Origin: Spirosoma foliorum
Lineage (GTDB): Bacteria > Bacteroidota > Bacteroidia > Cytophagales > Spirosomataceae
Assembly (NCBI RefSeq): GCF_014117325.1
Contig: NZ_CP059732.1
Coordinates: 3,237,001-3,301,000, forward strand
DNA length: 64,000 nt
Direction of reading: 5' to 3'
In this document: piece by piece, positions 17,242 to 26,137 of the stretch
Layout of the letters: each line of letters starts with the position of its first letter
Numbering within the stretch: the first letter of the stretch is position 1
Notes under the pieces: generated by a model
The model's input: only the letters and a program-made list of their open reading frames with translations
Databases searched by the model: none
What the model was told of the DNA's origin: nothing
Made by a program: the position numbers and the translations under genes

Positions 17242-18690
17242 ATGAATCCTTTGTTTAACGATACGCTCTCCCCTGCAGACCAATGGCGCAACAACCGTTG
17301 GTTGCTCACATTGGTGGGCGTGTTGTGTGCCTTAACCGCTGGCTGGCTCATTGGGTCGTGGGGTACTATGGGCGTTCTGATGTCGGTTGGGGTCCCGATA
17401 GCTATCATTCTCCTGGTGGGTGTATTGCTAGAACCAAGGCTCGGCTTGCTCATTTATCTTAATCTGAGTTTTCTAATTGGGTTTACCCGCTTTCTGACTG
17501 CTGATATAGCCGTAGGTACAGGACTCGACGGGATACTGGTACTGACGTTGCTGAGTACATTCCTGAATGGGAAACGAATGGAATGGAAAAGGCTCCGTCG
17601 TCCAGCCTTCTGGGTATTGATTGTGTGGCTTTCGTTTACTATTCTGGAGTATTTTAATCCCGAGCACCCCCACCCTTCTTCCTGGTTTTACCACGCTCGT
17701 TCTTTTTCGTTAAGCTGGTTCCTGCTTGCCATTATTGTATCTGTCAACCCGATTACCAAAGGGGATATAAAGGTACTTTTTATAGTATGGCTCGTTTGGT
17801 CATTCTTTGCAGCCTTGTGGGGTTTTAAGCAGCAGTACATTGGTCTGGAACCCGCCGAACTCCGGTGGCTGGCCGAAGGTGCTGAGAAACAGCATATTTT
17901 GTGGGGCCAACTACGCAGCTTTTCGTTCTATTCCGACGCCGGTCAATTTGGTTCTGAAATGGCTGGTGTAACCCTGCTCTGCCTTATTCTATTCTTTGAA
18001 ACTGACTCCTGGCTGTACCGTATTGTCTACGTACTCCTGGCCATTATTCTTTTCTGGGGATTTGCCGTTTCGGGTACACGGGGTGCTTTATTCGTAATTC
18101 TAGCTGGTTTTCCAGCCTATTTCGGCCTGAAGCGAAACCCCGTTCACATTTTGCGAGGACTTATGGTGGCTGGCCCCGTACTCGCCATTCTGCTGTTCAC
18201 CCACATTGGTGACTCTGTTTATCAAATCTGGCGGATTCGTTCAGCGCTGCACCCTACCGAAGATGCTTCCTTCCTGGTACGTCTTGAGAACCAGCAAAAG
18301 CTAAGAAACTTCCTGAAAGACAAACCATTTGGCGCAGGAATTGGAACCTCATCGGGCGCCGGACAACGCTTTTCACCCAATTATTTTGCCGCACAAATAC
18401 CAACTGACAGCTGGTATGTTCAGATCTGGATTGAAACCGGCGTTGTTGGGCTCACCCTTTATTTATTGATGCTGGCCAGTTTTATCCTTATCGGTACCAT
18501 TAAAATCTGGCAACTAAAAGACCCCTGGGTAACGACGATGATGATTGCATTGCTGGCCGAATTCACCGGTATATGCGTTGTGAGTTACACCAACCCAATT
18601 CTGGGCCAGTTTCCTACCAGTTCAATTTTATTTATCAATTCATTTCTGTTTACCACCTGCGATAGGTGGGATACCCATAAGCAAGCATGA
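17242..18690 (+). CDS. O-antigen ligase / polymerase (Wzy-like) membrane protein
   Basis: A 482-residue polytopic membrane protein with about eleven hydrophobic segments and a large periplasmic loop, expected to polymerise lipid-linked repeat units. It shares long conserved stretches with the protein at 1641-3098 (FSFYSDAGQFG, SGTRGALFV, VRLENQQKLR, PTDSWYV), so the two are paralogues. Its stop overlaps the start of the next glycosyltransferase gene by four bases (ATGA). A window with two such polymerases may make two polymers, or one may be a ligase. Confidence 0.87.
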   Translation: MNPLFNDTLSPADQWRNNRWLLTLVGVLCALTAGWLIGSWGTMGVLMSVGVPIAIILLVGVLLEPRLGLLIYLNLSFLIGFTRFLTADIAVGTGLDGILVLTLLSTFLNGKRMEWKRLRRPAFWVLIVWLSFTILEYFNPEHPHPSSWFYHARSFSLSWFLLAIIVSVNPITKGDIKVLFIVWLVWSFFAALWGFKQQYIGLEPAELRWLAEGAEKQHILWGQLRSFSFYSDAGQFGSEMAGVTLLCLILFFETDSWLYRIVYVLLAIILFWGFAVSGTRGALFVILAGFPAYFGLKRNPVHILRGLMVAGPVLAILLFTHIGDSVYQIWRIRSALHPTEDASFLVRLENQQKLRNFLKDKPFGAGIGTSSGAGQRFSPNYFAAQIPTDSWYVQIWIETGVVGLTLYLLMLASFILIGTIKIWQLKDPWVTTMMIALLAEFTGICVVSYTNPILGQFPTSSILFINSFLFTTCDRWDTHKQA

Positions 18691-19817
18691 GAATCGGAAT
18701 CGAAGCACAACGTCTCCTACGACCTCACAAGCACGGCATGGACATCGTAGCGCTCGAAACGATTCGAGCACTGGCTACCTGTTCGGAGCATGAGTTCGTC
18801 GTTTTTGTAAAACCGGATGAAGATCGCGACGGATTACCTAGTTCGTCCAATATGCAAATCGTAGAGTTACCTGGAGGGCCTTACCCTGTATGGGAACAAT
18901 ATGCGTTGCCTAAAGCAGTCAAGCAACACGGTATTGACTTGTTACATTGCACAGCCAACACGGCACCTCTGAATTGCTCAGTACCTATTGTGCTTACCCT
19001 GCACGATATTATTTTCCTGGAAAATCAGCCTATGCTGGCAGGTAGCTGGTATCAACGATTTGGCAATCAGTATCGGCGTTGGAACGTACCCCGAATTGTA
19101 GTGGAATGTGAACGGATCATTACGGTATCTCATTTTGAACGGCAGCGTATTGTTGATCATCTACACCTATCGCCAGAACGTGTTGTAGCTATTTGGAATG
19201 CTGTTAGCGACCAGTTTAAGGTAATCAAGGATATGGAGCAAATTGAGACCGTTCGGTCGAAATATGAATTACCCAAAGAGTTTATCTTTTTCCTAGGAAA
19301 TACCGATCCCAAAAAGAATGTCAAAGGCGTACTAAAAGCGCTATTAGGACTAAAAAGACAAGGTAAACTGACGCTACCTGTCGTTATTTCGAACTTGCCT
19401 ACCGCTACGCTCACCGATCTTCTTGGCGAAATTGACGGGCAAGATCTGGCCAACGATATTATTTTGTGCGGCTACATTCCAAACTACATTTTACCACTGG
19501 TATATAACGCAGCCACCATTTTCCTATGTCCATCATTAAGGGAAAGTTTCGGGCTGCCTATTTTAGAAGCTATGGCTTGCGGAACACCCGTTTTAACGTC
19601 GTCGACCTCATCAATGCCAGAAGTAGCCGGTGATGCCGCTTTGTTAGTAAATCCAACATCAACCGAAGAAATGATGGCGGGCATTGATCGGCTCATCACA
19701 CAACCCAATCTACGAGCCGAATTACGAACGAAAGGACTGCAACGGGCAGCCTTATTCTCCTGGAAAGCAACAGCCAATCAATTACTGACTGTTTATGCCG
19801 ACTCCATGAATCAATAA
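18687..19817 (+). CDS. glycosyltransferase family 4
   Basis: A 376-residue GT-B fold glycosyltransferase. The N-terminal domain starts MRIGIEAQRLLRPHKHGMD and contains LLHCTANTAP. The C-terminal domain has FFLGNTDPKKN and the family signature ESFGLPILEAMACGTPV, whose glutamates contact the nucleotide sugar. It has the usual length and no membrane segment. It is coupled to the Wzy gene by a four-base overlap, so it probably adds a sugar to the same repeat unit. Specificity is unknown. Confidence 0.92.
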   Translation: MRIGIEAQRLLRPHKHGMDIVALETIRALATCSEHEFVVFVKPDEDRDGLPSSSNMQIVELPGGPYPVWEQYALPKAVKQHGIDLLHCTANTAPLNCSVPIVLTLHDIIFLENQPMLAGSWYQRFGNQYRRWNVPRIVVECERIITVSHFERQRIVDHLHLSPERVVAIWNAVSDQFKVIKDMEQIETVRSKYELPKEFIFFLGNTDPKKNVKGVLKALLGLKRQGKLTLPVVISNLPTATLTDLLGEIDGQDLANDIILCGYIPNYILPLVYNAATIFLCPSLRESFGLPILEAMACGTPVLTSSTSSMPEVAGDAALLVNPTSTEEMMAGIDRLITQPNLRAELRTKGLQRAALFSWKATANQLLTVYADSMNQ

Positions 19818-20189
19818 GTCGTCGATTCACAACGTGAACTATCCAACTACAATTTATAGTTTGTGTGACCCCAATGAGGTTATATGTCTATAGAAAGACC
19901 TATTTGCTATAAACGCATGACACCATCGGGATCACATCAAATGGGCAAATCTAATCTTGCATGACTCTTTAAGCAGGAATGTCTACTCGATTTTCCGAGT
20001 TCTCGTTCTTATGGCGATAAGACCAAAAACTAAGTAGAATTACACGTATTTCCGAATCAGATAAACCCTTATTTTTACTCGCTCAATTCTATAGCTAATC
20101 CATAGCCACATACCACGTTCGTTAATCGCCACCTATCTAGTTGTCTTTAATGCTCTCATTTATCCGAAAGGACGCTTTTTCTTGCATAC
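19818..20189. other. intergenic region containing a dispersed repeat
   Basis: The gap between two same-strand glycosyltransferase genes. Its first part holds the palindromic repeat at 19866-19934, and I see nothing else I can name. The repeat may end transcription of the upstream operon. Confidence 0.5.
19866..19934. repeat. dispersed palindromic repeat (TGACCCC family), diverged copy
   Basis: About 69 bases starting TGACCCCAATGAGGTTATAT and ending CACCATCGGGATCA, with an inner inverted pair (GTCTATAG / CTATAAAC). It aligns along its whole length with 31182-31251, which is the more perfect copy. Both lie just after polysaccharide genes. Confidence 0.8.
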
Positions 20190-21401
20190 ATGCAGCAGTT
20201 TGATAGTATAGTTTGTCTCGGGCAGACTACCTGGGAGGGTGATTTCCAGAAAGCGGTCGTGCAACTAATGACCGAATTTTCTGCTCGATACCGAGTTTTG
20301 TACATTGATTATCAATATACCCTGAAAGACTGGGCTATGGGTGTGGCGGGCCGTCAGGATATGCCTGTTCAGGAAGCTGTCCGGCTGAAGAACCCACTCA
20401 CGAAAAAGACGTTTGCCAATGGTAGCGAGGTTTATGTGTGGACGCCCCCATTAATGCTTCCCGTCAACTGGATGTCCGCCAAACCACACGATTTGTTGGT
20501 TCAGCAAAATGTAAAGCGACTGGTTAAAGGGCTTCGACGCGTCATGCGTGAGTTAAACATGGCTCGACCGTTGGTAATTAATGGATTGAACCCGGTTTTT
20601 GGGTTGCCGATGCTTCATCAGCTCAATGAGTGCGCTACGATTTACTATTGCTTTGATGAAATAACGATTATTAACTGGATGAGTCGGCATGGCAGCCGTT
20701 TCGAGCCCGATTATCTTCGGAGCGTGGATGCGGTGGTGACTACTTCAGAGACCTTAAGACGTTCTAAGTCAGCCTTACAGCCGAATGCTTATTGCGTGAA
20801 AAATGGGGTTAATTTCGATTTATTCAATCAGGCCTACCAGATCGCTCGACAGCAACCAGCACCAGAAAAACCAATAGTAGGGTATTTGGGGACTGCGGAT
20901 AATCGAATCAATCTATCGTTAGTCGAGCATTGTGTCCGTACGATGCCAGATGTTACGTTTCAGTTTGTCGGTGAAGTCCATGAACCCGGCCTTTTAAAGC
21001 TCGCATCCACCTATTCAAATGTAATTTTTACACCGCCACATCAACCAGCGGACCTCCCGCCTTTGCTGGCTCAGATGCAGGCGGCCATGATTCCGTTTGT
21101 TTGCAATGAGCATACGTATACCATTTACCCACTGAAAATCAATGAGTATTTAGCGGCTGGCTTACCTGTTGTATCAACTCCTTTTTCGCTACTTGATGAT
21201 TTCGACGGGGTAATTGAGTTGGCCGACAGTCCAGAAAAGTTTGCACAGGCACTTCGCCGGGCCTTAGCAGATTCAAATCCTGAACGCGTAAATGCCCGAA
21301 TCGACATGGCTAAAAACAACTCCTGGTCACGACGGGCCGAAGAATTTGAAGCTGTTATTCGGCAAGTGCCCAACGCCTGGGCTAAAGAAGCTGTTCTGTA
21401 A
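20190..21401 (+). CDS. GT-B glycosyltransferase
   Basis: A 403-residue protein with a GT-B layout. The N-terminal half contains LVINGLNPVFGLPML and YYCFDE. The C-terminal half contains IVGYLGTADNRINL, VTFQFVGEV and KINEYLAAGLPVVSTPF, the last corresponding to the donor-binding segment of GT4-type enzymes. There are no membrane helices. It follows the polysaccharide operon after a repeat-containing gap and may have its own promoter. It probably works on the same glycan. Donor and acceptor are unknown. Confidence 0.85.
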   Translation: MQQFDSIVCLGQTTWEGDFQKAVVQLMTEFSARYRVLYIDYQYTLKDWAMGVAGRQDMPVQEAVRLKNPLTKKTFANGSEVYVWTPPLMLPVNWMSAKPHDLLVQQNVKRLVKGLRRVMRELNMARPLVINGLNPVFGLPMLHQLNECATIYYCFDEITIINWMSRHGSRFEPDYLRSVDAVVTTSETLRRSKSALQPNAYCVKNGVNFDLFNQAYQIARQQPAPEKPIVGYLGTADNRINLSLVEHCVRTMPDVTFQFVGEVHEPGLLKLASTYSNVIFTPPHQPADLPPLLAQMQAAMIPFVCNEHTYTIYPLKINEYLAAGLPVVSTPFSLLDDFDGVIELADSPEKFAQALRRALADSNPERVNARIDMAKNNSWSRRAEEFEAVIRQVPNAWAKEAVL

Positions 21402-21411
21402 AGTTATTTTT

Positions 21412-21467
21412 AACACAGAGGCACGGAGAACACAGAGATTGATTATTAACTCTGTGTTCTCCGTGTT
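21412..21467. repeat. imperfect inverted repeat
   Basis: The left arm at 21412-21437 (AACACAGAG...AACACAGAG) pairs with CTCTGTGTTCTCCGTGTT at 21450-21467. It is just after the stop of the glycosyltransferase gene and could end transcription. Confidence 0.7.
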
Positions 21468-21476
21468 AGTATTAGC

Positions 21477-21546
21477 GTGGTGTCGGTTTCTCAAAACCGA
21501 CATTTTCGCGTCAGCAACAGTGTCAGTTTTAAGAAACCGACACCAC
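21477..21546. repeat. 26-base-arm inverted repeat
   Basis: Arms at 21477-21502 (starting GTGGTGTCGGTTTCT) and 21521-21546 (ending AGAAACCGACACCAC) are complementary with three mismatches. Each arm is itself partly palindromic. It lies between convergent genes. Confidence 0.75.
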
Positions 21547-21589
21547 ATCAACATACGTCTACTGATGGCTTGAATTTATAAACGCACCC

Positions 21590-23308
21590 CTACAACAATC
21601 CCTTCTTCATTTCTTTCACGGCATGGTCGGCGGCTCGTGCTGTAATGGCCATAAATGTCAATGATGGGTTTTGGGTTGACGTGGATGTCATACAGGCTCC
21701 ATCTGTAACGAATACATTTTTACAGTTATGAAGCTGATTCCACTTATTCAGCAAGGATGTTTTTGGGTCTTTCCCCATCCGAACTCCCCCCATTTCATGA
21801 ATATCGAGTCCGGGTGCTTTGTCTGGTTTATCGTGCGTCTGGATGTTTTTAAAGCCTGAAATCGTCAACATTTCAGTCATTTGCTCATGAAAATCGCGAA
21901 TCATTTTTTCGTCATTATCATCATAAGCCACCGAAATTTTCAGTTGAGGAATTCCCCAGGCATCCGTCAACGTTGAATCGAGCGTCACATAATTACTCTC
22001 CTTCGGAATGGTTTCGCCCATCATGTGCGAACTGACACGCCAGTTGCCATACTTGGGCTGCATCAGGCTCGACTTCAGGTCTTCGCCCATCGCCGACGTG
22101 TCTACGCTGGTTGCCCGACTGGAGCCAAACCCGGCCGCATAGCCCCTCAGAAAGTCGGTTTCCTGTTTGAACACGTTTCGGAACCGAGGGATATAGCTCC
22201 CATTCGGACGAATACCTTCGGTCGTTGTATCCTGAAAGCCTTCGTGTTCGGCCGAAATGGTTGTCCGGAAGTTGTGAAAAGCTACGTATTTACCCAGTAA
22301 ACCATTATCATTACCCAGACCATTGGGGAAACGGCTGGATTTTGAATTCAGGAGAATGAGATTACTGTTCAGACAGGCGGCATTGACGAAGATGATTCGG
22401 GCATAATACTCTGTCATCTCTTTGGTATGCGCATCAATCACCCGCACACCAGATGCTTTCCCTTTCTTCTCATCAAAAATAACGGAGTGAACAACCGAAT
22501 CGGGACGGAGAGTCATTTTCCCCGTTTGAGCTGCCCAGGGGAGTGTCGACGAGTTGCTGCTAAAATAGCCTCCATACGGGCAACCTCGCTGGCATAAAGA
22601 TCGGTTTTGGCACTGTGCCCTCCCTTGCTTAAAGTGAATAGGCTGCGGCTTTGTCAAATGAGCACAACGACCAATGATAATGGGACGAGTTCCTTTATAA
22701 TGCTTCGCCATTTCATCCGTGAAGTGCTTCTCAATACAGGATTGTTCGTGTGGCGGTAAAAACTCGCCATCAGGCAATGCAGCCAATCCATCTTTGTTTC
22801 CCGAGATACCCGCAAAGCGTTCAACATGGCTGTACCAGGGAGCAATATCGGCATAACGAATAGGCCAATCGACGGCAAAGCCATCGCGAGCGGGACCATC
22901 AAAGTCATATTCCGACCAACGCTGGGTTCCGCGAGCCCACATCAACGATTTACCCCCAACCTGATAGCCCCGAATCCAGTCGAAAGGTTTTTCCTGAACA
23001 TAAGGATGCTCGTTGTCTTTAATAAAAAAATGCGTGGCATCTTCCCGGAAGGCGTAACATCGACTGGCAATCGGGTTAGCCTCTTTCATCTCTTTGGTTA
23101 ACTGGCCCAAATGTTGAAATTCCCAGGGCTGCATCATCGTGGTTGGGTAGTCTACAATGTGTTTTACATCGCGTCCTCGTTCCAGAACCAGTGTACGCAA
23201 GCCTTTTTCGGTCAACTCTTTGGCAGCCCAGCCACCACTAATACCCGAGCCAACAACAATGGCATCGAACGTGCGATCTTTAACAGAATCTATATTTAAG
23301 AAAGACAT
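21590..23308 (-). CDS. GMC family oxidoreductase
   Basis: 572 residues. The FAD-binding fold starts at DAIVVGSGISGGWAAKEL (about 13-31). A cysteine-rich segment CQNRSLCQRGCPYGG lies near the middle. The C-terminal GMC substrate domain contains HEMGGVRMG and ends with NPSLTFMAITARAADH. Such enzymes oxidise alcohols or sugars and pass electrons to a membrane acceptor. It follows the small subunit-3 gene by 41 bases on the same strand, a pairing typical of periplasmic sugar or gluconate dehydrogenases. It has no signal peptide itself, so export with the Tat-type partner is possible. Substrate unknown. Confidence 0.88.
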   Translation of the reverse strand: MSFLNIDSVKDRTFDAIVVGSGISGGWAAKELTEKGLRTLVLERGRDVKHIVDYPTTMMQPWEFQHLGQLTKEMKEANPIASRCYAFREDATHFFIKDNEHPYVQEKPFDWIRGYQVGGKSLMWARGTQRWSEYDFDGPARDGFAVDWPIRYADIAPWYSHVERFAGISGNKDGLAALPDGEFLPPHEQSCIEKHFTDEMAKHYKGTRPIIIGRCAHLTKPQPIHFKQGRAQCQNRSLCQRGCPYGGYFSSNSSTLPWAAQTGKMTLRPDSVVHSVIFDEKKGKASGVRVIDAHTKEMTEYYARIIFVNAACLNSNLILLNSKSSRFPNGLGNDNGLLGKYVAFHNFRTTISAEHEGFQDTTTEGIRPNGSYIPRFRNVFKQETDFLRGYAAGFGSSRATSVDTSAMGEDLKSSLMQPKYGNWRVSSHMMGETIPKESNYVTLDSTLTDAWGIPQLKISVAYDDNDEKMIRDFHEQMTEMLTISGFKNIQTHDKPDKAPGLDIHEMGGVRMGKDPKTSLLNKWNQLHNCKNVFVTDGACMTSTSTQNPSLTFMAITARAADHAVKEMKKGLL

Positions 23309-23349
23309 GAGATAACGTGCTAAGGGGAAATTGACTATTGAAAATTACA

Positions 23350-23889
23350 CTACCGACCACCCTGTACAGCCAATTTGGATACAGGAACACAACCATGATA
23401 AAAACCGGGAGCCATGTTGAATTTCTCCACGTTAACCAGGTAGTATTCAGAATTCATATACCCCTGGATGGTCAATTGCTTGATCATATCGACAAATGCT
23501 TTTCCACGCGTATCGGTTGAGGTAGTCATTTTGGCCAGTACATCCAGGCGTTGGGGCGCATCGCAGCCACTGAATGGCTTTGCATAGGCTTGCTGCGCTG
23601 TTGAGTCTGCCAATGGAAGCCCTTGTTTCAGCAACGTCTGAGCAGGCTCGCCGTAACAATCAGCAATCATCCGCATCGCGAACTGGTGTACTTTGAGCGA
23701 TTTTGCGCCCGGCGTAGTCGTTTCCGGAATAATTGTCCCCACAATTTCACTCAAAAGAAGCTCATCGTCGAAGGCCAGGGTAGAAACATAACCCGGCGCA
23801 TCTGGTGTCCAGCCAGAAGCCCAGGCTGGCAGACTTACTAGGCCGCCGAAGGTCATGGCTAAGTTTTTCAGTACGGAACGTCGTTGCAT
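23350..23889 (-). CDS. gluconate 2-dehydrogenase subunit 3 family protein
   Basis: 179 residues. The N terminus MQRRSVLKNLAMTFGGLVSL has the twin-arginine pattern (RRSVLK) and a hydrophobic stretch. The rest resembles the small subunit of GMC-type membrane-bound dehydrogenases, which is needed for export or maturation of the flavoprotein. It precedes the GMC oxidoreductase gene and is probably cotranscribed from the promoter-like site at 24075-24105, giving a leader of about 180 bases. Confidence 0.85.
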   Translation of the reverse strand: MQRRSVLKNLAMTFGGLVSLPAWASGWTPDAPGYVSTLAFDDELLLSEIVGTIIPETTTPGAKSLKVHQFAMRMIADCYGEPAQTLLKQGLPLADSTAQQAYAKPFSGCDAPQRLDVLAKMTTSTDTRGKAFVDMIKQLTIQGYMNSEYYLVNVEKFNMAPGFYHGCVPVSKLAVQGGR

Positions 23890-24192
23890 AACAGCTATAA
23901 AAATTAAAATTCTCTTCTTGATCTATTTGCCTTTCTGTCAGGAAGCTGCGTTACAATCTTTTCAATTGAAGACTCGTAGCACTTATCTTATAAACGCAAA
24001 TACCAGGCAGGATATACTAACCAAGCCAAATAAAAGCCAACAATTACTTCAAATAATTAAACTATAGACCTAATCAAAGGTACGTATTTCTCAATATCGG
24101 CACAACGACTCCCACGCAATCCTTTTTAGAGTTTGCGCATTTATAAAATCGAACCGTTGTTGAATGTAGATTAAATGCCAGGGAGGCAGGGC
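23890..24192. other. intergenic region holding the promoter of the GMC pair
   Basis: About 300 bases between two minus-strand genes. The only element I can support is the promoter-like site at 24075-24105. No small gene or structured RNA is evident. Confidence 0.45.
24075..24105 (-). promoter_or_regulatory. Bacteroidota-type promoter upstream of the GMC dehydrogenase pair
   Basis: On the minus strand TTG (24105-24103) is followed after 20 bases by TACCTTTG (24082-24075), matching the -33 TTG / -7 TAnnTTTG pattern of Bacteroidota primary sigma promoters. Transcription would start near 24069. Confidence 0.5.
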
Positions 24193-25146
24193 CTAATAGT
24201 GTTCACTCAGGTATTGAAACACGTCATCTTTGGTTTTTGCGTGTAGGATTTTAGCGCCAGAAAGAGACGGAAAAATAGTCTCGTATTCGTTAAAGTGGTG
24301 CTCCATACCACCGCCCGGATGCGACAGAATGATATTTATCCCACCGAAATAGCTGGCCAGCGCAGCAGTTCCGCCGTGCATCGAAATAAATCGGTCGGTA
24401 TTGGCGTAAACCAGTAATTGAAGATGATTGAAATTGTTGACCGACCCTTTGTGCTGTTCGTGTAGATCATGCATCAGGATTACTTCGGGATGCTGTTTCC
24501 GAATCCACTCATGCTCATTCAAATCCATTATTTCGCTGTTGTCCAGCACGATTTGAGTGGAGAGTGGGCGATTGTAAATGATCTGATACTTTTCTTTGTA
24601 GGTTGAAATAATGCGATCCAGCTCGGCTATGCCCAGAAAATTGATGGGTGGTTTATCCCATTCAATATTGTATTTGTTGGCAATTAGTAAAATGGGTTTG
24701 CTATAGACAAACAGGTCATTTTTGTACTGCTTTTTAAAAGGAACCTGAGCAAATTTCGTATAACTAAACGTTGGACTATGGGTCATGTTGGGCACATCAT
24801 AATAGCCATATCCAGCCTGCCAAACCCGTTTTTCGTATTGCTCTACGTGCTGTTCACTAAAAAAATAAAACTCCTTTGTATTGGTACAGGATATGGTTTT
24901 TTTCAGTGTTCCATTGAGGTGATGCCAGTAGGCAAACGGGAGAACATAACGTAACTCCTGATCAAATTCGCCGTGATAATCAACCACTTTATAGGGCTTT
25001 TTGGTAAAGTAATCGGCGCCAATAAACCGAAGTTGATTGAGCCGGGCGTAATAGTTATCTCGAACAAAATACCGCAGATCCCGTCGGATTCCGGGATAGC
25101 GCAGCGACGCAACAACGTAAAGGAACTTCAGCATTAATTGCTGCAT
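24193..25146 (-). CDS. protein of unknown function, possibly glycosyltransferase-like
   Basis: A 317-residue protein I cannot assign. It has no clear signal peptide (MQQLMLKFLYVVASLRYPG is only weakly hydrophobic). The C-terminal third has a pattern seen in GT-B type transferases: YANTDRFISMHGGTAALASY followed by NIILSHPGG. The middle contains KPILLIANKYNIEW and a stretch about bringing two lobes together is plausible. Position between an oxidoreductase pair and the phosphopantetheinyl transferase, inside a polysaccharide region, fits a glycan role but does not prove one. The gene looks real: long, intact and with codon use like its neighbours. Confidence 0.6.
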   Translation of the reverse strand: MQQLMLKFLYVVASLRYPGIRRDLRYFVRDNYYARLNQLRFIGADYFTKKPYKVVDYHGEFDQELRYVLPFAYWHHLNGTLKKTISCTNTKEFYFFSEQHVEQYEKRVWQAGYGYYDVPNMTHSPTFSYTKFAQVPFKKQYKNDLFVYSKPILLIANKYNIEWDKPPINFLGIAELDRIISTYKEKYQIIYNRPLSTQIVLDNSEIMDLNEHEWIRKQHPEVILMHDLHEQHKGSVNNFNHLQLLVYANTDRFISMHGGTAALASYFGGINIILSHPGGGMEHHFNEYETIFPSLSGAKILHAKTKDDVFQYLSEHY

Positions 25147-25183
25147 ATAGATCTGATTAGTTCAGTAAACAGTTGCCTCCAAC

Positions 25184-25244
25184 CGCCGGGTTAAAACCCG
25201 GCGCAAAAACAACAGAATGAAATGCACCGGGTTAAAACCCGGTG
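25184..25244. repeat. two tandem GGGTTAAAACCC palindromes
   Basis: CGCCGGGTT-AA-AACCCGGCG (25184-25203) and CACCGGGTT-AA-AACCCGGTG (25225-25244) are perfect 9-base-pair hairpins sharing a core, 21 bases apart. They sit between two minus-strand genes and may end transcription of the phosphopantetheinyl transferase gene. Confidence 0.8.
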
Positions 25245-25259
25245 TTAGAATGACTATAT

Positions 25260-26009
25260 TTATGACTCAAAATGAGAAAATAAGCCACTATCAACCGTAT
25301 AAAATTTAGGTACCTCGTTTATTGGCCGATAGGCAACTGCAGCCGGATAGTCATCGCAAATAGAAAAGCCAGCCACCACCCAATGACCTGACGCCCCAAT
25401 CAGCCGACTTTCCAGTACATATGTACCGACCAGAGCTGGAACTTGCGCAAAATCGTCATCCAGTCCTTTCGCCGTCGCTTTAAGTAGGGCCTCTTTCCGG
25501 GTCCATAAGTCGTAAAATGCGAAACGACGATTGGCACTAGCTTCTATATACTCTTGCTCCTGCTGACTAAAACTTTGCGGTACTATGTCCTGAAATGTAA
25601 AATCGGGATTGACCCATTCGGTATCGACGCCTACACTGGATTTCGCAATAGCGACAACGATCCAATCGCCTGAGTGTGAGACATTCATAAACCAACCTGC
25701 ATTATCGTCAAGTTCGGGCTTTTTATTGATACCTTCAATAAAACATAGCTCATGCGGGCGCTTGTTTACATAGCGCCCAAGCAAGATTCGTAAGATACGT
25801 CGGGTATAAATGTAGCGAAGACGATCCTCCTGTCGATGGTACAGCTGTGCCCGTTCAACTTCGTGATCTTGTAATTCAGGGTATTGATAATCAACAGCAT
25901 TGGCTACGTAAAACCGAAAGATCGCTACTGTATCGGCATAAGAACAGGCCGACAAAGGTTGCCACGAAACAGCTGACAGAGTCGTACTGGATAGGAAGGC
26001 ATCAGGCAT
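25260..26009 (-). CDS. 4'-phosphopantetheinyl transferase, Sfp type
   Basis: 249 residues, the usual length of Sfp-type enzymes. These move the phosphopantetheine arm of CoA to a serine of carrier proteins. Metal and CoA binding residues are visible: SVGVDTEW (Asp129, Glu131) and WTRKEALLKA (Trp169, Lys172, Glu173, Lys177). An MNVSHSGDW segment precedes them. Sfp-type enzymes commonly serve secondary-metabolite carrier domains. The three carrier domains encoded at 34305-45064 are the obvious clients, although the gene is 8 kb away with glycan genes between. It may also serve a fatty-acid carrier protein. Confidence 0.92.
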   Translation of the reverse strand: MPDAFLSSTTLSAVSWQPLSACSYADTVAIFRFYVANAVDYQYPELQDHEVERAQLYHRQEDRLRYIYTRRILRILLGRYVNKRPHELCFIEGINKKPELDDNAGWFMNVSHSGDWIVVAIAKSSVGVDTEWVNPDFTFQDIVPQSFSQQEQEYIEASANRRFAFYDLWTRKEALLKATAKGLDDDFAQVPALVGTYVLESRLIGASGHWVVAGFSICDDYPAAVAYRPINEVPKFYTVDSGLFSHFES

Positions 26010-26137
26010 AAATTATCCTGCCATTAGTTAAAAATCAGACCGTAAAGTTACCCACTCAACTAGTATAGTCCACTACTAGACAGTTCAATGTAAAAAATGG
26101 TGACCAAATTTCGGCAGTTCAGTCCAAAAAGGTAAGT

